From NCBI RefSeq assembly GCF_014640675.1, contig NZ_BMHK01000007.1, forward strand, positions 237 through 64,236: a stretch of DNA of 64,000 bases, read 5' to 3'. How positions within the stretch are numbered: the first letter of the stretch is position 1; the number at the start of each line of letters is the position of its first letter. This document shows, one piece after another, positions 1 to 8,932 of the stretch. The stretch is from Novosphingobium endophyticum. GTDB taxonomy: Bacteria; Pseudomonadota; Alphaproteobacteria; Sphingomonadales; Sphingomonadaceae. The position numbers were made by a program, and so were the translations under genes. The notes below the pieces were generated by a model. It had not been told where the DNA came from and ran no database searches. It saw only the letters and a program-made list of their open reading frames with translations.

Positions 1-30
1 CGGGCGCGCTCGGCCGATCGTTTTACGGGC

Positions 31-1350
31 TTATCTGTCGTGCCCGTAGACGTCGTCGAGCAGGGCAACGCGCTTCTTCGCGGTCGTGGCGGTCAGATAG
101 GTGAGGTAGACCGGCACCGGCGCCGGCAGCGCAATCGCCTGTTCGGGCTCCTTGCTCTTGGTGGTGACGGGCTTGCCCAGCATCCACTTGCCCAGCTCCG
201 CCGCCTTTTCCAGACGGATGCAGCCGTTGCTGAGATGACGGCCGGCCTTGCGCAGCAGGTCGGTGTTGGGCGTGTCGTGCAGATAGATACCGTGATCGTT
301 GGGGAAAACGAACTTGACCTTGCCCATCGAGTTCCACGGCCCCGGCAGTTCGCGGACTCGCACGTCCTGCTGCCCGGCGGCGACCGCCTGCCAGTCGACC
401 GTGGCCGGATCGATGACCCGTGGATTGGCGCTCCAGTCCGAGAGCACCTGCATGTGCATCGATTCCAGCGTGCGGCCGGCCAGGATCTTGCGCGCTACGT
501 TGCTCCGCGTGAGATAGTCGGGAACGTTCCAGTAGGGATTGACGATCGCATAGTTGATGCGGCCCGCGAGCATCGGTGTCTGTGTTTCGGGTGCCCCGAC
601 GACGACGCGCATCGTACCGGCTTCCTCGCCGTCCTGATAGTACCAGAGCCTCGCCGTCGCCGCATCGACGACGATGTGCCGCACGTCCGCGGAAGGCAGC
701 ACGCGCGCCCGTTCGAGATTGAGGCGCACAGTCTCGACCACGCGCGTGTCGACCCCGTTTGCAAGGGCGGAGCGCAGCAGCTCGCGCATGCGGGTGTAGT
801 GCGGGCTCATCCAGCCCATGTTGGCGAGATAGCGGCTGAAATCCTTGCGGGTCGCGACCCGCAAGATGGCATCATCGCTCAGTCGCGGCGGTTTGAGCTC
901 GTCGCCGACGAATTCCATGCCGACATCCCTGGTGCGGCGCATGTCTTCCACGTAGCGGACGAAGGCTTTCGACAGCGCGACCTCAGCTTCGGCAAGATCC
1001 CTGGCGTCGTGGCTGTCGGCGCGGGCGATATCCTCGCGCAGATCGTCCGGATCGTAGCGGGAGGTTCTGAGGCCGTCGAGCCCGGCATCGTCCAGGTAGC
1101 GCAGAAGGACCTGGGAGTCGGACCCGATCAGATCGCCGTCGATCCAGATCGGGCGATAGTCGCGGGATTTGTAGAACTTCCCGATTTTTCCGCCAGCTTC
1201 CCGGGCGATAGCGCTGGCCACGACAGCTTCGCGGGACGCAGCGACCTGTTCGGCTTCTGCCTGGGCATGAGCCTGACCGGAAATTGCGATCACCAACGCG
1301 CTGAACAACGCGGCCGAGACGAGGCCACGGGAACACTGGCGGAAAATCAT
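31..1350 (-). CDS. L,D-transpeptidase (YkuD domain), YcbB/LdtD-like
   Basis: Periplasmic peptidoglycan cross-linking enzyme, 439 aa, that forms 3-3 cross-links or anchors proteins by acting on L,D bonds. The N-terminus is a clear signal peptide (basic start, then a hydrophobic stretch ending ISGQAHAQA). The C-terminal half is the YkuD catalytic domain, with the signature HLSNGCIRLEKA; the nucleophile is Cys377 and the His is at the start of that motif. The region before it (about 40-220) resembles the scaffold domain of the long YcbB/LdtD class. The ATG at 1350 lies directly before the signal peptide. It is the last of three leftward genes, after the lipoprotein at 1370-1618, with which it may be co-transcribed (19-bp gap). 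Family assignment is secure; which physiological L,D-transpeptidase it is cannot be told from sequence. Confidence 0.9.
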   Translation of the reverse strand: MIFRQCSRGLVSAALFSALVIAISGQAHAQAEAEQVAASREAVVASAIAREAGGKIGKFYKSRDYRPIWIDGDLIGSDSQVLLRYLDDAGLDGLRTSRYDPDDLREDIARADSHDARDLAEAEVALSKAFVRYVEDMRRTRDVGMEFVGDELKPPRLSDDAILRVATRKDFSRYLANMGWMSPHYTRMRELLRSALANGVDTRVVETVRLNLERARVLPSADVRHIVVDAATARLWYYQDGEEAGTMRVVVGAPETQTPMLAGRINYAIVNPYWNVPDYLTRSNVARKILAGRTLESMHMQVLSDWSANPRVIDPATVDWQAVAAGQQDVRVRELPGPWNSMGKVKFVFPNDHGIYLHDTPNTDLLRKAGRHLSNGCIRLEKAAELGKWMLGKPVTTKSKEPEQAIALPAPVPVYLTYLTATTAKKRVALLDDVYGHDR

Positions 1351-1369
1351 CGTGTGTCGGCTCTACCCT

Positions 1370-1618
1370 TTAGCCGCGCTCACCGGTCGTGCTCGGCGGC
1401 GGTGGGGGAGGCGGCGGCGGTGGCACGTAGTTCGGATGATAGACGCCGTCCTGCGTGTAATAGCCGTCGACGATGCCGTCACCGTCCCTGTCGGCCGCGA
1501 CCGAGCCGGAGACAGCGCCCGGTGGTGGAGGCGGCGGCAGAGGCGGTTCTTCCTTGGGGGCGCAACCGGCGAGCGCAAGGCCGCCAACCGAGGCGAGAAT
1601 GAGGTATCTTGTCTTCAT
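1370..1618 (-). CDS. small proline-rich lipoprotein, hypothetical
   Basis: 82 aa with a lipoprotein signal: a basic N-terminus, a hydrophobic core, and the lipobox LALAGC with the lipidated Cys at about residue 19. The mature part is unusual, with two polyproline runs (8 and 10 prolines) flanking a short segment that contains DRDGDGIVDG, a Dx(D/N)xDG-type EF-hand-like calcium loop. It was kept because the start, lipobox and low-complexity design make sense only in this frame. It lies 19 bp before the L,D-transpeptidase gene on the same strand, which suggests a cell-envelope role. No known family recognised. Confidence 0.7.
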   Translation of the reverse strand: MKTRYLILASVGGLALAGCAPKEEPPLPPPPPPGAVSGSVAADRDGDGIVDGYYTQDGVYHPNYVPPPPPPPPPPSTTGERG

Positions 1619-1681
1619 CGGGATTCCCTCTCAACCAAAGTGCCGTCATCAACGCCCGACGAGGCTTCCGGTTCCGTCTCA

Positions 1682-2605
1682 TCAGACGCTTGCCGGATAG
1701 ATTTCGCGCCCCGGCACGGGCATCTCCGCGCGGTAGACCGTCCCGGTGCTGGATTCGGTGAAGTAGAGCCACCTGTTGTCCGGCCCGCCATAGGCGGCAT
1801 TGGTGGTATAGCGGCCTTCGGGCACATCTATGCGGAGCATGGGCTCGCCGCGATCGCTGAAAAGCCAGACCGCGCCGAACCCGACGTGGCAGACCGCAAG
1901 GTTGTCGTTCTCGTCGATGGCGAGCCCATCCGGACCGGAGCCGCCGGACATCTGGATGAACGTGCCGACTTTGCTGATAACGGCGCCGTCGCCCAGCAGC
2001 GGGCAGCGCCAGATCGCGTTGGCCCGCGTGACGGCGAGGAGCAGCGCGGTCTCGGCCTTGTTGAGCACGAGGCCGTTGGGCGAGGGGATGCCGTCCAGCA
2101 GCAGTTCCAGACGCGCGGTCCCGGCGCGCACGCGGAACAGGCGCCCGTTGGGGTTGTGCCAGCCCGACTGGCCCTGATCGGTGAAATAGATATCGCCGTT
2201 CCTCGCGACGGTCAGGTCGTTGCAGCCCAGGAACGGTTCGAGCAGGTAGCGCTCGAACCACGGCTCAGTCTTGCCGGTCGCCGGGTCGCAGATGACCATG
2301 CCCCGGTGGTGGTCGGCGACGAGCAGGCGCCCGTCGCGCAGGAATTTCATGCCGTTGGGCTGACCGTCGTATTCGAAACCCACGTCGCAGGTGCCATCCG
2401 GCGCGATCCTGAAGAGGCGGCCCCAGGGTATGTCGGTGACCCACAGATTGCCCTGTCCGTCGAACACCGGGCCTTCGAGGAAAACCGGCGCCGCCGCGCC
2501 GTGAAGCTGGACCCGCGCCCATTCGGTCGTCTCGCCGAAGCGGCGGAACCCGTCCGGAATGCGGCAGAAGACTTCGGCGGTGACGGCGGGCGGGGCGGCG
2601 AACAT
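1682..2605 (-). CDS. SMP-30/gluconolactonase/LRE family beta-propeller hydrolase
   Basis: 307 aa, cytoplasmic, six-bladed propeller of the SMP-30/gluconolactonase family, which hydrolyses sugar-acid or other lactones using one divalent metal. The expected metal ligands are visible: Glu in LEGPVFD near residue 44, Asn in SPNGLVL and Asp in GPDGLAID. I chose the ATG at 2605 over an in-frame ATG at 2716 because AGGAGA sits a few bases upstream and the extra 37 residues are not family-like. The gene is divergent from a 2-hydroxyacid dehydrogenase and an RraA-type aldolase, so a lactone step in the same carboxylic or sugar acid catabolic route is plausible. The substrate is unknown. Confidence 0.88.
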   Translation of the reverse strand: MFAAPPAVTAEVFCRIPDGFRRFGETTEWARVQLHGAAAPVFLEGPVFDGQGNLWVTDIPWGRLFRIAPDGTCDVGFEYDGQPNGMKFLRDGRLLVADHHRGMVICDPATGKTEPWFERYLLEPFLGCNDLTVARNGDIYFTDQGQSGWHNPNGRLFRVRAGTARLELLLDGIPSPNGLVLNKAETALLLAVTRANAIWRCPLLGDGAVISKVGTFIQMSGGSGPDGLAIDENDNLAVCHVGFGAVWLFSDRGEPMLRIDVPEGRYTTNAAYGGPDNRWLYFTESSTGTVYRAEMPVPGREIYPASV

Positions 2606-2705
2606 CGTGCTCTCCTGGATCGGATACTTTTTATGGGGGCGGGCGTAACGGGTGTTGACCTCGCGCGAAAGACCTTTCACGAAACGAAATCGAGAAACAT
2701 GCCGT

Positions 2706-2719
2706 ATCGTATACATAAT
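2706..2719. promoter_or_regulatory. candidate operator in divergent intergenic region
   Basis: The 143-bp divergent region between the gluconolactonase and dehydrogenase genes contains ATCGTATACATAAT, centred on the palindrome GTATAC. This resembles half-conserved sites of GntR/FCD regulators (known family pattern; the assignment here is inference). A second imperfect dyad, TTTC...GAAA, lies at about 2676-2699. No regulator gene is adjacent. Confidence 0.3.
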
Positions 2720-2748
2720 CGGCTCGAAGAGAGCGAAGGATTACAGTT

Positions 2749-3699
2749 TTGCGCGAACTCGTATGCATTATCGACCCTATCCATCCTATGGGCGTGGAGC
2801 GCATCGCCGCCACCCATGACGTGATCGGGGCAGAAGGCTGGCGCGGTGACCCGCGACTTGTCGATGCCAGCGTGATCGTGATCCGCACCAGTCAGCTCGG
2901 CGAGGATGTTTTCGGCTCGATGCCCCGGCTCAAGGCGATCGTGAAGCACGGGGCGGGCGTCGACAACATTGACGTTTCTGCCGCGAGCCGGCGCGGGATC
3001 ATGGTCGCGAACACGCCGGGCGGCAACAATTCCACGGCCGTTGCCGAGGGCGCGGTCGCAATGATGCTCGCGCTGCTGCGGCAAGTGCGCGAGATGGATG
3101 CACTGGCGCGCGAGAATCGCTGGGATGAACGCTGGGGCATCCGGCTGGGCGACCTGACCGGCGCGAGGATCGGCCTGATCGGCTTCGGCCGGATCGCCCG
3201 CCACGTTGCGAGGATATGCATAGCAGGCTTTGGGGCGAAGGTCGGCGCGTACGATCCCATGGTGCCGGGCGAAGAGATCCGCGCTGCCGGCGTGGAGCCG
3301 ATGGACCTTGCCGGCGTGCTCGCCCGCGACGTGGTCTCGATCCACACGCCGCTGACCGAGGGCACGCGCGGCATGATCGACACGCTTGAGCTTGGCCTGA
3401 TGCAGCCGCATGCCATCCTCGTGAACTGCTCGCGCGGGGGCATCGTCGACGAGGCGGCATTGGCCGACGCCTTGCGTGCCGGCCAGATCGCCGGCGCGGG
3501 GATCGACGTGTTCGACGCGGAGCCGCCGGCCGCCGACAATCCCCTGTTCGGCCTGCCCAATTGCCTGCTTTCGCCGCACGTCGCGGGCGTCACCGAGGCG
3601 GGCATGAAGGACATGGCGCTGAACGTCGCGAAAGTCATCGAAACCGTTAGCCGGGGCGAGGTCCCGGACACGCTGATCAACCCGGAGGTCCTGCAATGA
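2749..3699 (+). CDS. D-isomer-specific 2-hydroxyacid dehydrogenase
   Basis: 316 aa, cytoplasmic, NAD(P)-dependent oxidoreductase interconverting a 2-oxo acid and a D-2-hydroxy acid. The Rossmann motif GFGRIA begins at residue 145, and the catalytic triad Arg229 (in NCSRGG), Glu258 (in DAEPP) and His277 (in SPHVAG) is intact. The start is TTG at 2749, supported by AAGGA 8 bp upstream; the next ATG, at 2763, is out of frame. The stop overlaps the ATG of the following aldolase by 4 bp (ATGA), so the two are translationally coupled. The sequence resembles phosphoglycerate dehydrogenase-like catabolic enzymes rather than biosynthetic SerA, which has an extra ACT domain absent here. Confidence 0.9.
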   Translation: MRELVCIIDPIHPMGVERIAATHDVIGAEGWRGDPRLVDASVIVIRTSQLGEDVFGSMPRLKAIVKHGAGVDNIDVSAASRRGIMVANTPGGNNSTAVAEGAVAMMLALLRQVREMDALARENRWDERWGIRLGDLTGARIGLIGFGRIARHVARICIAGFGAKVGAYDPMVPGEEIRAAGVEPMDLAGVLARDVVSIHTPLTEGTRGMIDTLELGLMQPHAILVNCSRGGIVDEAALADALRAGQIAGAGIDVFDAEPPAADNPLFGLPNCLLSPHVAGVTEAGMKDMALNVAKVIETVSRGEVPDTLINPEVLQ

Positions 3700-4502
3700 C
3701 GCAGCCCACGAAGTCCGTCATCTACAGCAAGGTTCCGCGCCCCGATGCCGCCCTGATCGCGCGCGCCGCGAAATTCGGCATTGCCGACCTGCACGAGGGG
3801 CTTGGCGCCGTCGCCGGGCGCATGGGCCTGATGAGCCCCGCCATGGCGCCAATCGCGCCGGGGCAGAAGGTCTGCGGGCCTGCTGTGACCGCGTGGAACT
3901 ATCCGGGCGACAACCTGGCGATCCACGCGGCGCTCCATACCGCCGAGGCGGGCGACGTGCTCGTGCTCACCAACGGCGGTGGGCATCAGGGCGCGCTCTG
4001 GGGCGACGTTGCCTGTACGTTCGCGAAGGAGAAGGGTCTTGCCGGAACCGTCGTCCACGGAGCCACGCGCGACGTCGATGCGATCCGCGCGCTGGGCTAT
4101 CCGGTGTGGAGCACCGCAATCTCTGTCGAGCACCCGGAAAAGCGCGGGCCAGCGGCCGTCAACGTGCCGATCGTCGCGGACGGGGTGCTGGTCGAACCCG
4201 GAGACGTCATCGTCGGCGATTCGGACGGGGTGCTGGTGATCCCGCGCGCGCTCCTCTTTGCGGCGGTGGAGAACGCCGAGGCGCGCGCCGCAAGGGAAGT
4301 GGAATTCCGCCGCCGTATCGGCGAAGGCGAAATGCTCTTCGACATCCTGGGCATGCGCCAGACCGTCGCGGACCTCGGCATCGAGATCAGGGACTGCACC
4401 TGGGAGGAAGCTACTCCGCCGCCGTCTTCTCCGCCGTCTTCTCCGCAGCCGCCTTTTCCGCCGCGATCCGCGCCGCTTCAGCGGCCTGCTGAGAAGGACT
4501 GA
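3696..4502 (+). CDS. RraA-like aldolase (4-hydroxy-4-methyl-2-oxoglutarate aldolase family)
   Basis: 268 aa, RraA/HMG-aldolase fold. Catalytic or metal-binding signatures are visible: GGGHQGALWGD near residues 94-104 and GATRDVDAIRALGYPVWS, which holds the Arg-Asp pair used by class II pyruvate aldolases of this family. Family members cleave 4-hydroxy-4-methyl-2-oxoglutarate or oxaloacetate in protocatechuate/gallate 4,5-cleavage routes; the actual substrate here is unknown. Coupling to the upstream dehydrogenase suggests one catabolic unit. The last 30 or so residues are Pro/Ser-rich and unlike the family. They are encoded in the 92-bp tail-to-tail overlap with the DUF389 gene and look like read-on into its 3' end after loss of an earlier stop. 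Confidence 0.85.
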   Translation: MTQPTKSVIYSKVPRPDAALIARAAKFGIADLHEGLGAVAGRMGLMSPAMAPIAPGQKVCGPAVTAWNYPGDNLAIHAALHTAEAGDVLVLTNGGGHQGALWGDVACTFAKEKGLAGTVVHGATRDVDAIRALGYPVWSTAISVEHPEKRGPAAVNVPIVADGVLVEPGDVIVGDSDGVLVIPRALLFAAVENAEARAAREVEFRRRIGEGEMLFDILGMRQTVADLGIEIRDCTWEEATPPPSSPPSSPQPPFPPRSAPLQRPAEKD

Positions 4503-6201
4503 GGGCGTAGACGCGGATTGTCGCGGTGGGAGGCGGGGCTTCCGTTCCGGCCGTTTCGTCCGCCGCCCCGGTGGCTGGCGCGGAGGGCCGCACCTCGGCT
4601 TCGATCCCCGCATCGATGAGCAGCTTGACGAGCGCGGGCAGCTTCTGTTCGGCGGTGCCCGAGACCGTGACCTTGCCCATGCCCCAGCGCTGAAGGGCCC
4701 ACAGCGCGAGGTCCGCCCCGATCGCGCCCGTGGGGGCGTTCGCGGCGTCGGTCGGGGCGAGCAACACGGTCAGCGACGAGCGCGCCGGCGGCACCACGCG
4801 CACGGTCCAGCCCTGCACCGCTTTGCCGGCCCGCTGCTCGGTCGCGCGGTAATCAGCCAGCGTCCATTCGGGCGCGGGGATCGGTTCGATATAGACGGTG
4901 CGCTGCGCGCGGTCGCTCCAGACCGCGCGAGTCGGCAGGCCGACGCTCTGACGGATCGCGTTGAACGGCGGCACGTCGGCGGCGATGCCGGCGGCGGTGC
5001 GCTCCATCGCGGCATCGACCATGGCGCGGGTCTGTGCCTGCACGTCGGCGGCGAGCACTTGCTGGAGGTTGATCTGCACCACCTCCCCGAGTTTTTCGTG
5101 TAACAGTTCTTCTGCCGATGCCTCGGCGTTGGCGGTGTAGTTGCGGGCGATTACCAGTGCGTTGACCGAAGGCTCTCCGAACACGCTTGAATTCACGTCG
5201 AGCTGCGCGATGGTGACGCCCTCTTCGCCGCACGCCTCCAGGATCGCGCTGCGTGCGGCGGAGCGGATCTGCGCTTCTTCCGACAGCTTCATCAGGGTCA
5301 TCGACAGCGGCGTGCCGAGCGCGAGGAAAGCGGTAACCAGAATGGCAACATAGCGGGGCGTCCATTCCACTTTGCCGAAGGGCCGGGCGGCTCCGGACAG
5401 GCGCGCGATCACGGCGAAGGCAAAGGTGATCGCGGCAAGGTTGGTAAGGAACAGCAGCAGCGCGCCCAGCGTGAACATCGGCTGGAGCACGCCGATGCCG
5501 TAGCCGATGACGGTCAGCGGCGGCATCAGCGCTGTGGCGATGGCGACGCCGATCGCCGTGCCGCCCTTGCCGATCACGGTCGCATAGCCGCCGGCGATGC
5601 CGGAAAAGAGCGCAATGGCAAGGTCGAGCAGGTTGGGTTCGGTGCGCGCGAGGATTTCCGGCGTGGCATTGCGGATCGGCGAGAGCCAGGTCAGCAGCAG
5701 CCCGGTGATGATGCCGACCGCCGCCCCGATCGCGACGACTCTTGCCGCGTCGCGGATGCGATGCCCGTCGAGCGAGGCAAAGCCGAAGCCCAGCGCCGCG
5801 ATCGGGCTCATCAGGGGCGAGACGAGCATCGCGCCAATCACGACCGCGGTGGAGGATTGCAGCAGGCCCAGCGTCGCGATCCCCGCCGCGAGCGCGGACA
5901 TCAGGATATAGCCGTTGGTGAGTTGGCCCTCCCTGCGCACCGTCTGGCGCAGGTCATAGGCAAGGTCCGGGGTCAGCTGGGGCAGGAGCACTGCTTTGGC
6001 AATGCGGATGCGGATGAGGTGGATGAAGGCCGCGATGCGCCGTACCCATCTTGGGCGCTTCTTCCATGCGGCCGCGATCTTCCGGGCGAATGCGGCGTTG
6101 GGTTCGCGCTGAGCATTGGCACCCGGCGCTGGACGCGCGCCGCGCGGGGTGCCCTGTCCGGGCAGCGTGACTTCGGGCGCTGCGGTGGAGTCGTCGTCCA
6201 T
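4411..6201 (-). CDS. DUF389 domain membrane protein
   Basis: 596 aa integral inner-membrane protein of the DUF389 (TIGR00341/TIGR00271-like) family, function unknown. A charged N-terminal tail is followed by several hydrophobic helices between about residues 95 and 320, with the family-typical segment SALAAGIATLGLLQSSTAVVIG and VSPLMSPIAALG next to it. The C-terminal half is soluble and ends in an Ala/Glu/Lys-rich tail (AAEKTAEKTAAE). That tail is encoded antisense to the end of the RraA-like gene. The ATG at 6201 was chosen as the first start before the charged tail. No operon partner. Confidence 0.88.
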   Translation of the reverse strand: MDDDSTAAPEVTLPGQGTPRGARPAPGANAQREPNAAFARKIAAAWKKRPRWVRRIAAFIHLIRIRIAKAVLLPQLTPDLAYDLRQTVRREGQLTNGYILMSALAAGIATLGLLQSSTAVVIGAMLVSPLMSPIAALGFGFASLDGHRIRDAARVVAIGAAVGIITGLLLTWLSPIRNATPEILARTEPNLLDLAIALFSGIAGGYATVIGKGGTAIGVAIATALMPPLTVIGYGIGVLQPMFTLGALLLFLTNLAAITFAFAVIARLSGAARPFGKVEWTPRYVAILVTAFLALGTPLSMTLMKLSEEAQIRSAARSAILEACGEEGVTIAQLDVNSSVFGEPSVNALVIARNYTANAEASAEELLHEKLGEVVQINLQQVLAADVQAQTRAMVDAAMERTAAGIAADVPPFNAIRQSVGLPTRAVWSDRAQRTVYIEPIPAPEWTLADYRATEQRAGKAVQGWTVRVVPPARSSLTVLLAPTDAANAPTGAIGADLALWALQRWGMGKVTVSGTAEQKLPALVKLLIDAGIEAEVRPSAPATGAADETAGTEAPPPTATIRVYALSPSQQAAEAARIAAEKAAAEKTAEKTAAE

Positions 6202-6502
6202 TCCTATTGTTCCAAGAGCGGGCGCGCGGCGGCGATGAGCGCAATCAGGTCATGCATGGGGCGGACTTAGCTTGAGGCGCAAGTATTTCCTAGGGCGGGG
6301 GCAGGGCGTTGTAGCGGCGCTCGCGGTCGCGTCCGATTATTTTTTCGGCGCTGCACAATGGCTCTTGCCGGAATGCCGGGCTGTGATAGCCATTACGCGG
6401 AAGATTGGGAACGGGACGGGGATCGCCCCCGTATAGGCGAAACCAGGTTCCGCGGCCGGCCGCCTGGAACGGCGCCGGAACGGCCTTTCTCAGGAGTCGC
6501 TC
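6202..6502. other. intergenic region upstream of the glycogen operon
   Basis: 301 bp between two divergently transcribed genes, with no convincing gene. It holds GCGCTGCACAATGG at 6348-6361, a 14-mer that recurs at 15771-15784 just before nasT. The glgP Shine-Dalgarno AGGAG lies near 6490. No clear -35/-10 pair or terminator is visible. Confidence 0.5.
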
Positions 6503-8932
6503 ATGGCAACAGATCCTGTCTCCCCCATCCTGGCCCCGGGTCCATCGGAATTCGATGCGCATATCGTCAGGGTCCTGCGCCACCGCATCGGCAAGAACGA
6601 GCGCGCGGCGAAGATGCACGACTGGTATAACGCGTCGATCTATGCGCTGCGCGACGCGATCATCGATCGCTGGATAGAGTCCACGCACCGCACTTATGAG
6701 AGCGGCGCGAAGCGCGTCTATTATCTCTCGATGGAATTCCTGATCGGGCGGCTCCTGCGCGATGCCCTGTCCAACATGGGCATGACCCGCGAGATGGACG
6801 AAGCCCTGCGCGCCCACGGGCTCGACCTTGCCGAGATCGAGGAACTGGAGCCCGACGCCGCCCTTGGCAACGGTGGCCTCGGACGGCTCGCCGCCTGTTT
6901 CATGGAGAGCCTGGCGACGCTCGACATTCCGGCCTACGGTTATGGCATCCGCTATGTGAACGGCATGTTCCGCCAGCGCATCAAGGACGGCTGGCAGGTG
7001 GAACTGCCTGAGACCTGGCTGGCCCATGGCAACCCCTGGGAGTTCGACCGGATGGAATGCTCCTACCGGATCGGTTTCGGGGGCGAGGTCTTGGCCCGGG
7101 ACGACGATGTCGTCTGGAAACCGGCCGAAGAAGTGGAGGCAAGCGCCGTCGATACCCCGGTTGTCGGCTGGCGGGGCAAGCGCGTCAACACGCTGCGGCT
7201 GTGGACCGCGAGCCCGCTTGACCCGATCAGGCTCGATGCCTTCAATGCCGGCGACCACTTCGGCGCGCTGGAGGAACAGGTCCGCGCCGACAGTCTGGTG
7301 CGCGTACTCTATCCCGCCGACGGCACGCCCGCCGGGCAGGAACTGCGCCTGCGGCAGGAGTATTTTTTCACCGCTGCCTCGATCCAGGACATCGTGCGCC
7401 GCCACGTCCAGTACGCCGACGATATCCGCACGCTGCCAGATAAGGCCGCGATCCAGCTCAACGACACGCACCCATCAGTCGCCGTGGCCGAACTGATGCG
7501 CCTCTTCATCGACGAGCACGGGCTGGAGCTGAACGAGGCCTGGGAACTGTGCAAGAAGACGGTGTCCTACACCAACCACACGCTTCTGCCCGAAGCGCTG
7601 GAATCCTGGCCTCTGCCGCTGTTCGAGCGGCTGCTGCCGCGCCACATGCAGATCATCTATGCGATCAACAGCCGCATCCTGCGCGAGGCACGCAAGGCGG
7701 GCTGCGACGATGCGCGGATTTCGGCGATCTCGCTGATCGACGAGAGCGGAGAGCGGCGCGTGCGCATGGCGAACCTGGCCTTCGTGGGCGCTCATTCGGT
7801 CAACGGCGTGGCGGCGCTGCATACAGAGCTGATGAAGAAGACGGTTTTCGCCGATCTCCATCACCTCTATCCGCAGCGCATCAACAACAAGACCAACGGC
7901 GTCACCCCACGCCGCTGGCTGCACCAGTGCAATCCGGGGCTGACGCGGGTGATCCGCGAGGCGATCGGCGATGCGTTCCTCGACGACGCGGAGAAGCTGG
8001 CCGACCTCAATGCGCTTGCCGACGACGGCGCGCTGGGCGAGCGGGTCGCCGAAGTGAAGCGGGCCAACAAGGTCGCGCTGGCCGACCATATCAAGCAGAC
8101 GATGAACATCCGTCTCGATCCCGACGCGCTGTTCGACGTGCAGATCAAGCGCATCCATGAATACAAGCGTCAGCTTCTCAACCTGATCGAGACGGTCGCG
8201 CTCTACGACCAGATCCGCAGCCATCCGGAGCGCGACTGGGTGCCGCGCGTGAAGATCTTCGGTGGCAAGGCGGCGCCGACCTATCACAACGCCAAGCTGG
8301 TCATAAAGCTGGCGAACGACATTGCCCGAAGAGTGAACTCAGACCCCTCGGTAGGGGGCCTGCTCAAGGTCGTCTTCGTGCCCAACTACAATGTCTCGCT
8401 GGCCGAACGCATCATTCCGGCCGCTGATCTTTCCGAACAGATATCGACCGCCGGCATGGAAGCCTCGGGCACCGGAAACATGAAGCTCGCGCTCAACGGC
8501 GCGCTGACCATCGGTACACTCGACGGCGCCAATATCGAGATCAGGGACCGCGTCGGTGACGAGAACATCGTCATTTTCGGCCTCACTGCCGAGCAAGTGG
8601 CGGAAAAGCGCGCGAACGGATATGATCCGCGCGAGGTGGTCGAAAGCTCGCTTGAGCTGGGGCAGGCGCTTTCGGCGATCGCTTCGGGGGTGTTCTCGCC
8701 GGATGACCCGAACCGCTATGCCGAGCTGATCGGCGGCATTCACGACCACGACTGGTTCATGTGCGCGGCCGACTTCGACAGCTATGCCGCGGCGCAGCGC
8801 GCGGTCGATACCCGTTGGGAGGACCAGGCCGGCTGGCGGGCAGCCGCGATCCGCAACATCGCCAATGTCGGCTGGTTCTCGTCGGACCGGACGATCGCCG
8901 AATATGCCAGGGACATCTGGAACGTCCGGTGA
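6503..8932 (+). CDS. glgP: glycogen phosphorylase
   Basis: 809 aa, full length for GT35 glycogen/starch phosphorylases (about 790-840 aa). It releases glucose-1-phosphate from glycogen by phosphorolysis, using pyridoxal phosphate. The PLP-site signature EASGTGNMKLALNGAL is present, with the PLP lysine at about Lys661, followed by TIGTLDGANIEI. The N-terminal signature VYYLSMEFLIGR and the loop ALGNGGLGRLAACF are also intact. ATG at 6503 with AGGAG 8-10 bp upstream. First gene of a five-gene operon; its stop overlaps the GTG start of glgB (GTGA). Synthesis and breakdown enzymes are thus co-expressed, a common arrangement that shifts control to allosteric regulation. Confidence 0.97.
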   Translation: MATDPVSPILAPGPSEFDAHIVRVLRHRIGKNERAAKMHDWYNASIYALRDAIIDRWIESTHRTYESGAKRVYYLSMEFLIGRLLRDALSNMGMTREMDEALRAHGLDLAEIEELEPDAALGNGGLGRLAACFMESLATLDIPAYGYGIRYVNGMFRQRIKDGWQVELPETWLAHGNPWEFDRMECSYRIGFGGEVLARDDDVVWKPAEEVEASAVDTPVVGWRGKRVNTLRLWTASPLDPIRLDAFNAGDHFGALEEQVRADSLVRVLYPADGTPAGQELRLRQEYFFTAASIQDIVRRHVQYADDIRTLPDKAAIQLNDTHPSVAVAELMRLFIDEHGLELNEAWELCKKTVSYTNHTLLPEALESWPLPLFERLLPRHMQIIYAINSRILREARKAGCDDARISAISLIDESGERRVRMANLAFVGAHSVNGVAALHTELMKKTVFADLHHLYPQRINNKTNGVTPRRWLHQCNPGLTRVIREAIGDAFLDDAEKLADLNALADDGALGERVAEVKRANKVALADHIKQTMNIRLDPDALFDVQIKRIHEYKRQLLNLIETVALYDQIRSHPERDWVPRVKIFGGKAAPTYHNAKLVIKLANDIARRVNSDPSVGGLLKVVFVPNYNVSLAERIIPAADLSEQISTAGMEASGTGNMKLALNGALTIGTLDGANIEIRDRVGDENIVIFGLTAEQVAEKRANGYDPREVVESSLELGQALSAIASGVFSPDDPNRYAELIGGIHDHDWFMCAADFDSYAAAQRAVDTRWEDQAGWRAAAIRNIANVGWFSSDRTIAEYARDIWNVR

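Noticed and set aside
40..1602. Long open frame of 520 codons on the plus strand opposite the L,D-transpeptidase gene
   Set aside because: Antisense frame in high-GC DNA; the minus-strand protein has a signal peptide and full catalytic motif, while the plus-strand translation resembles no protein family.
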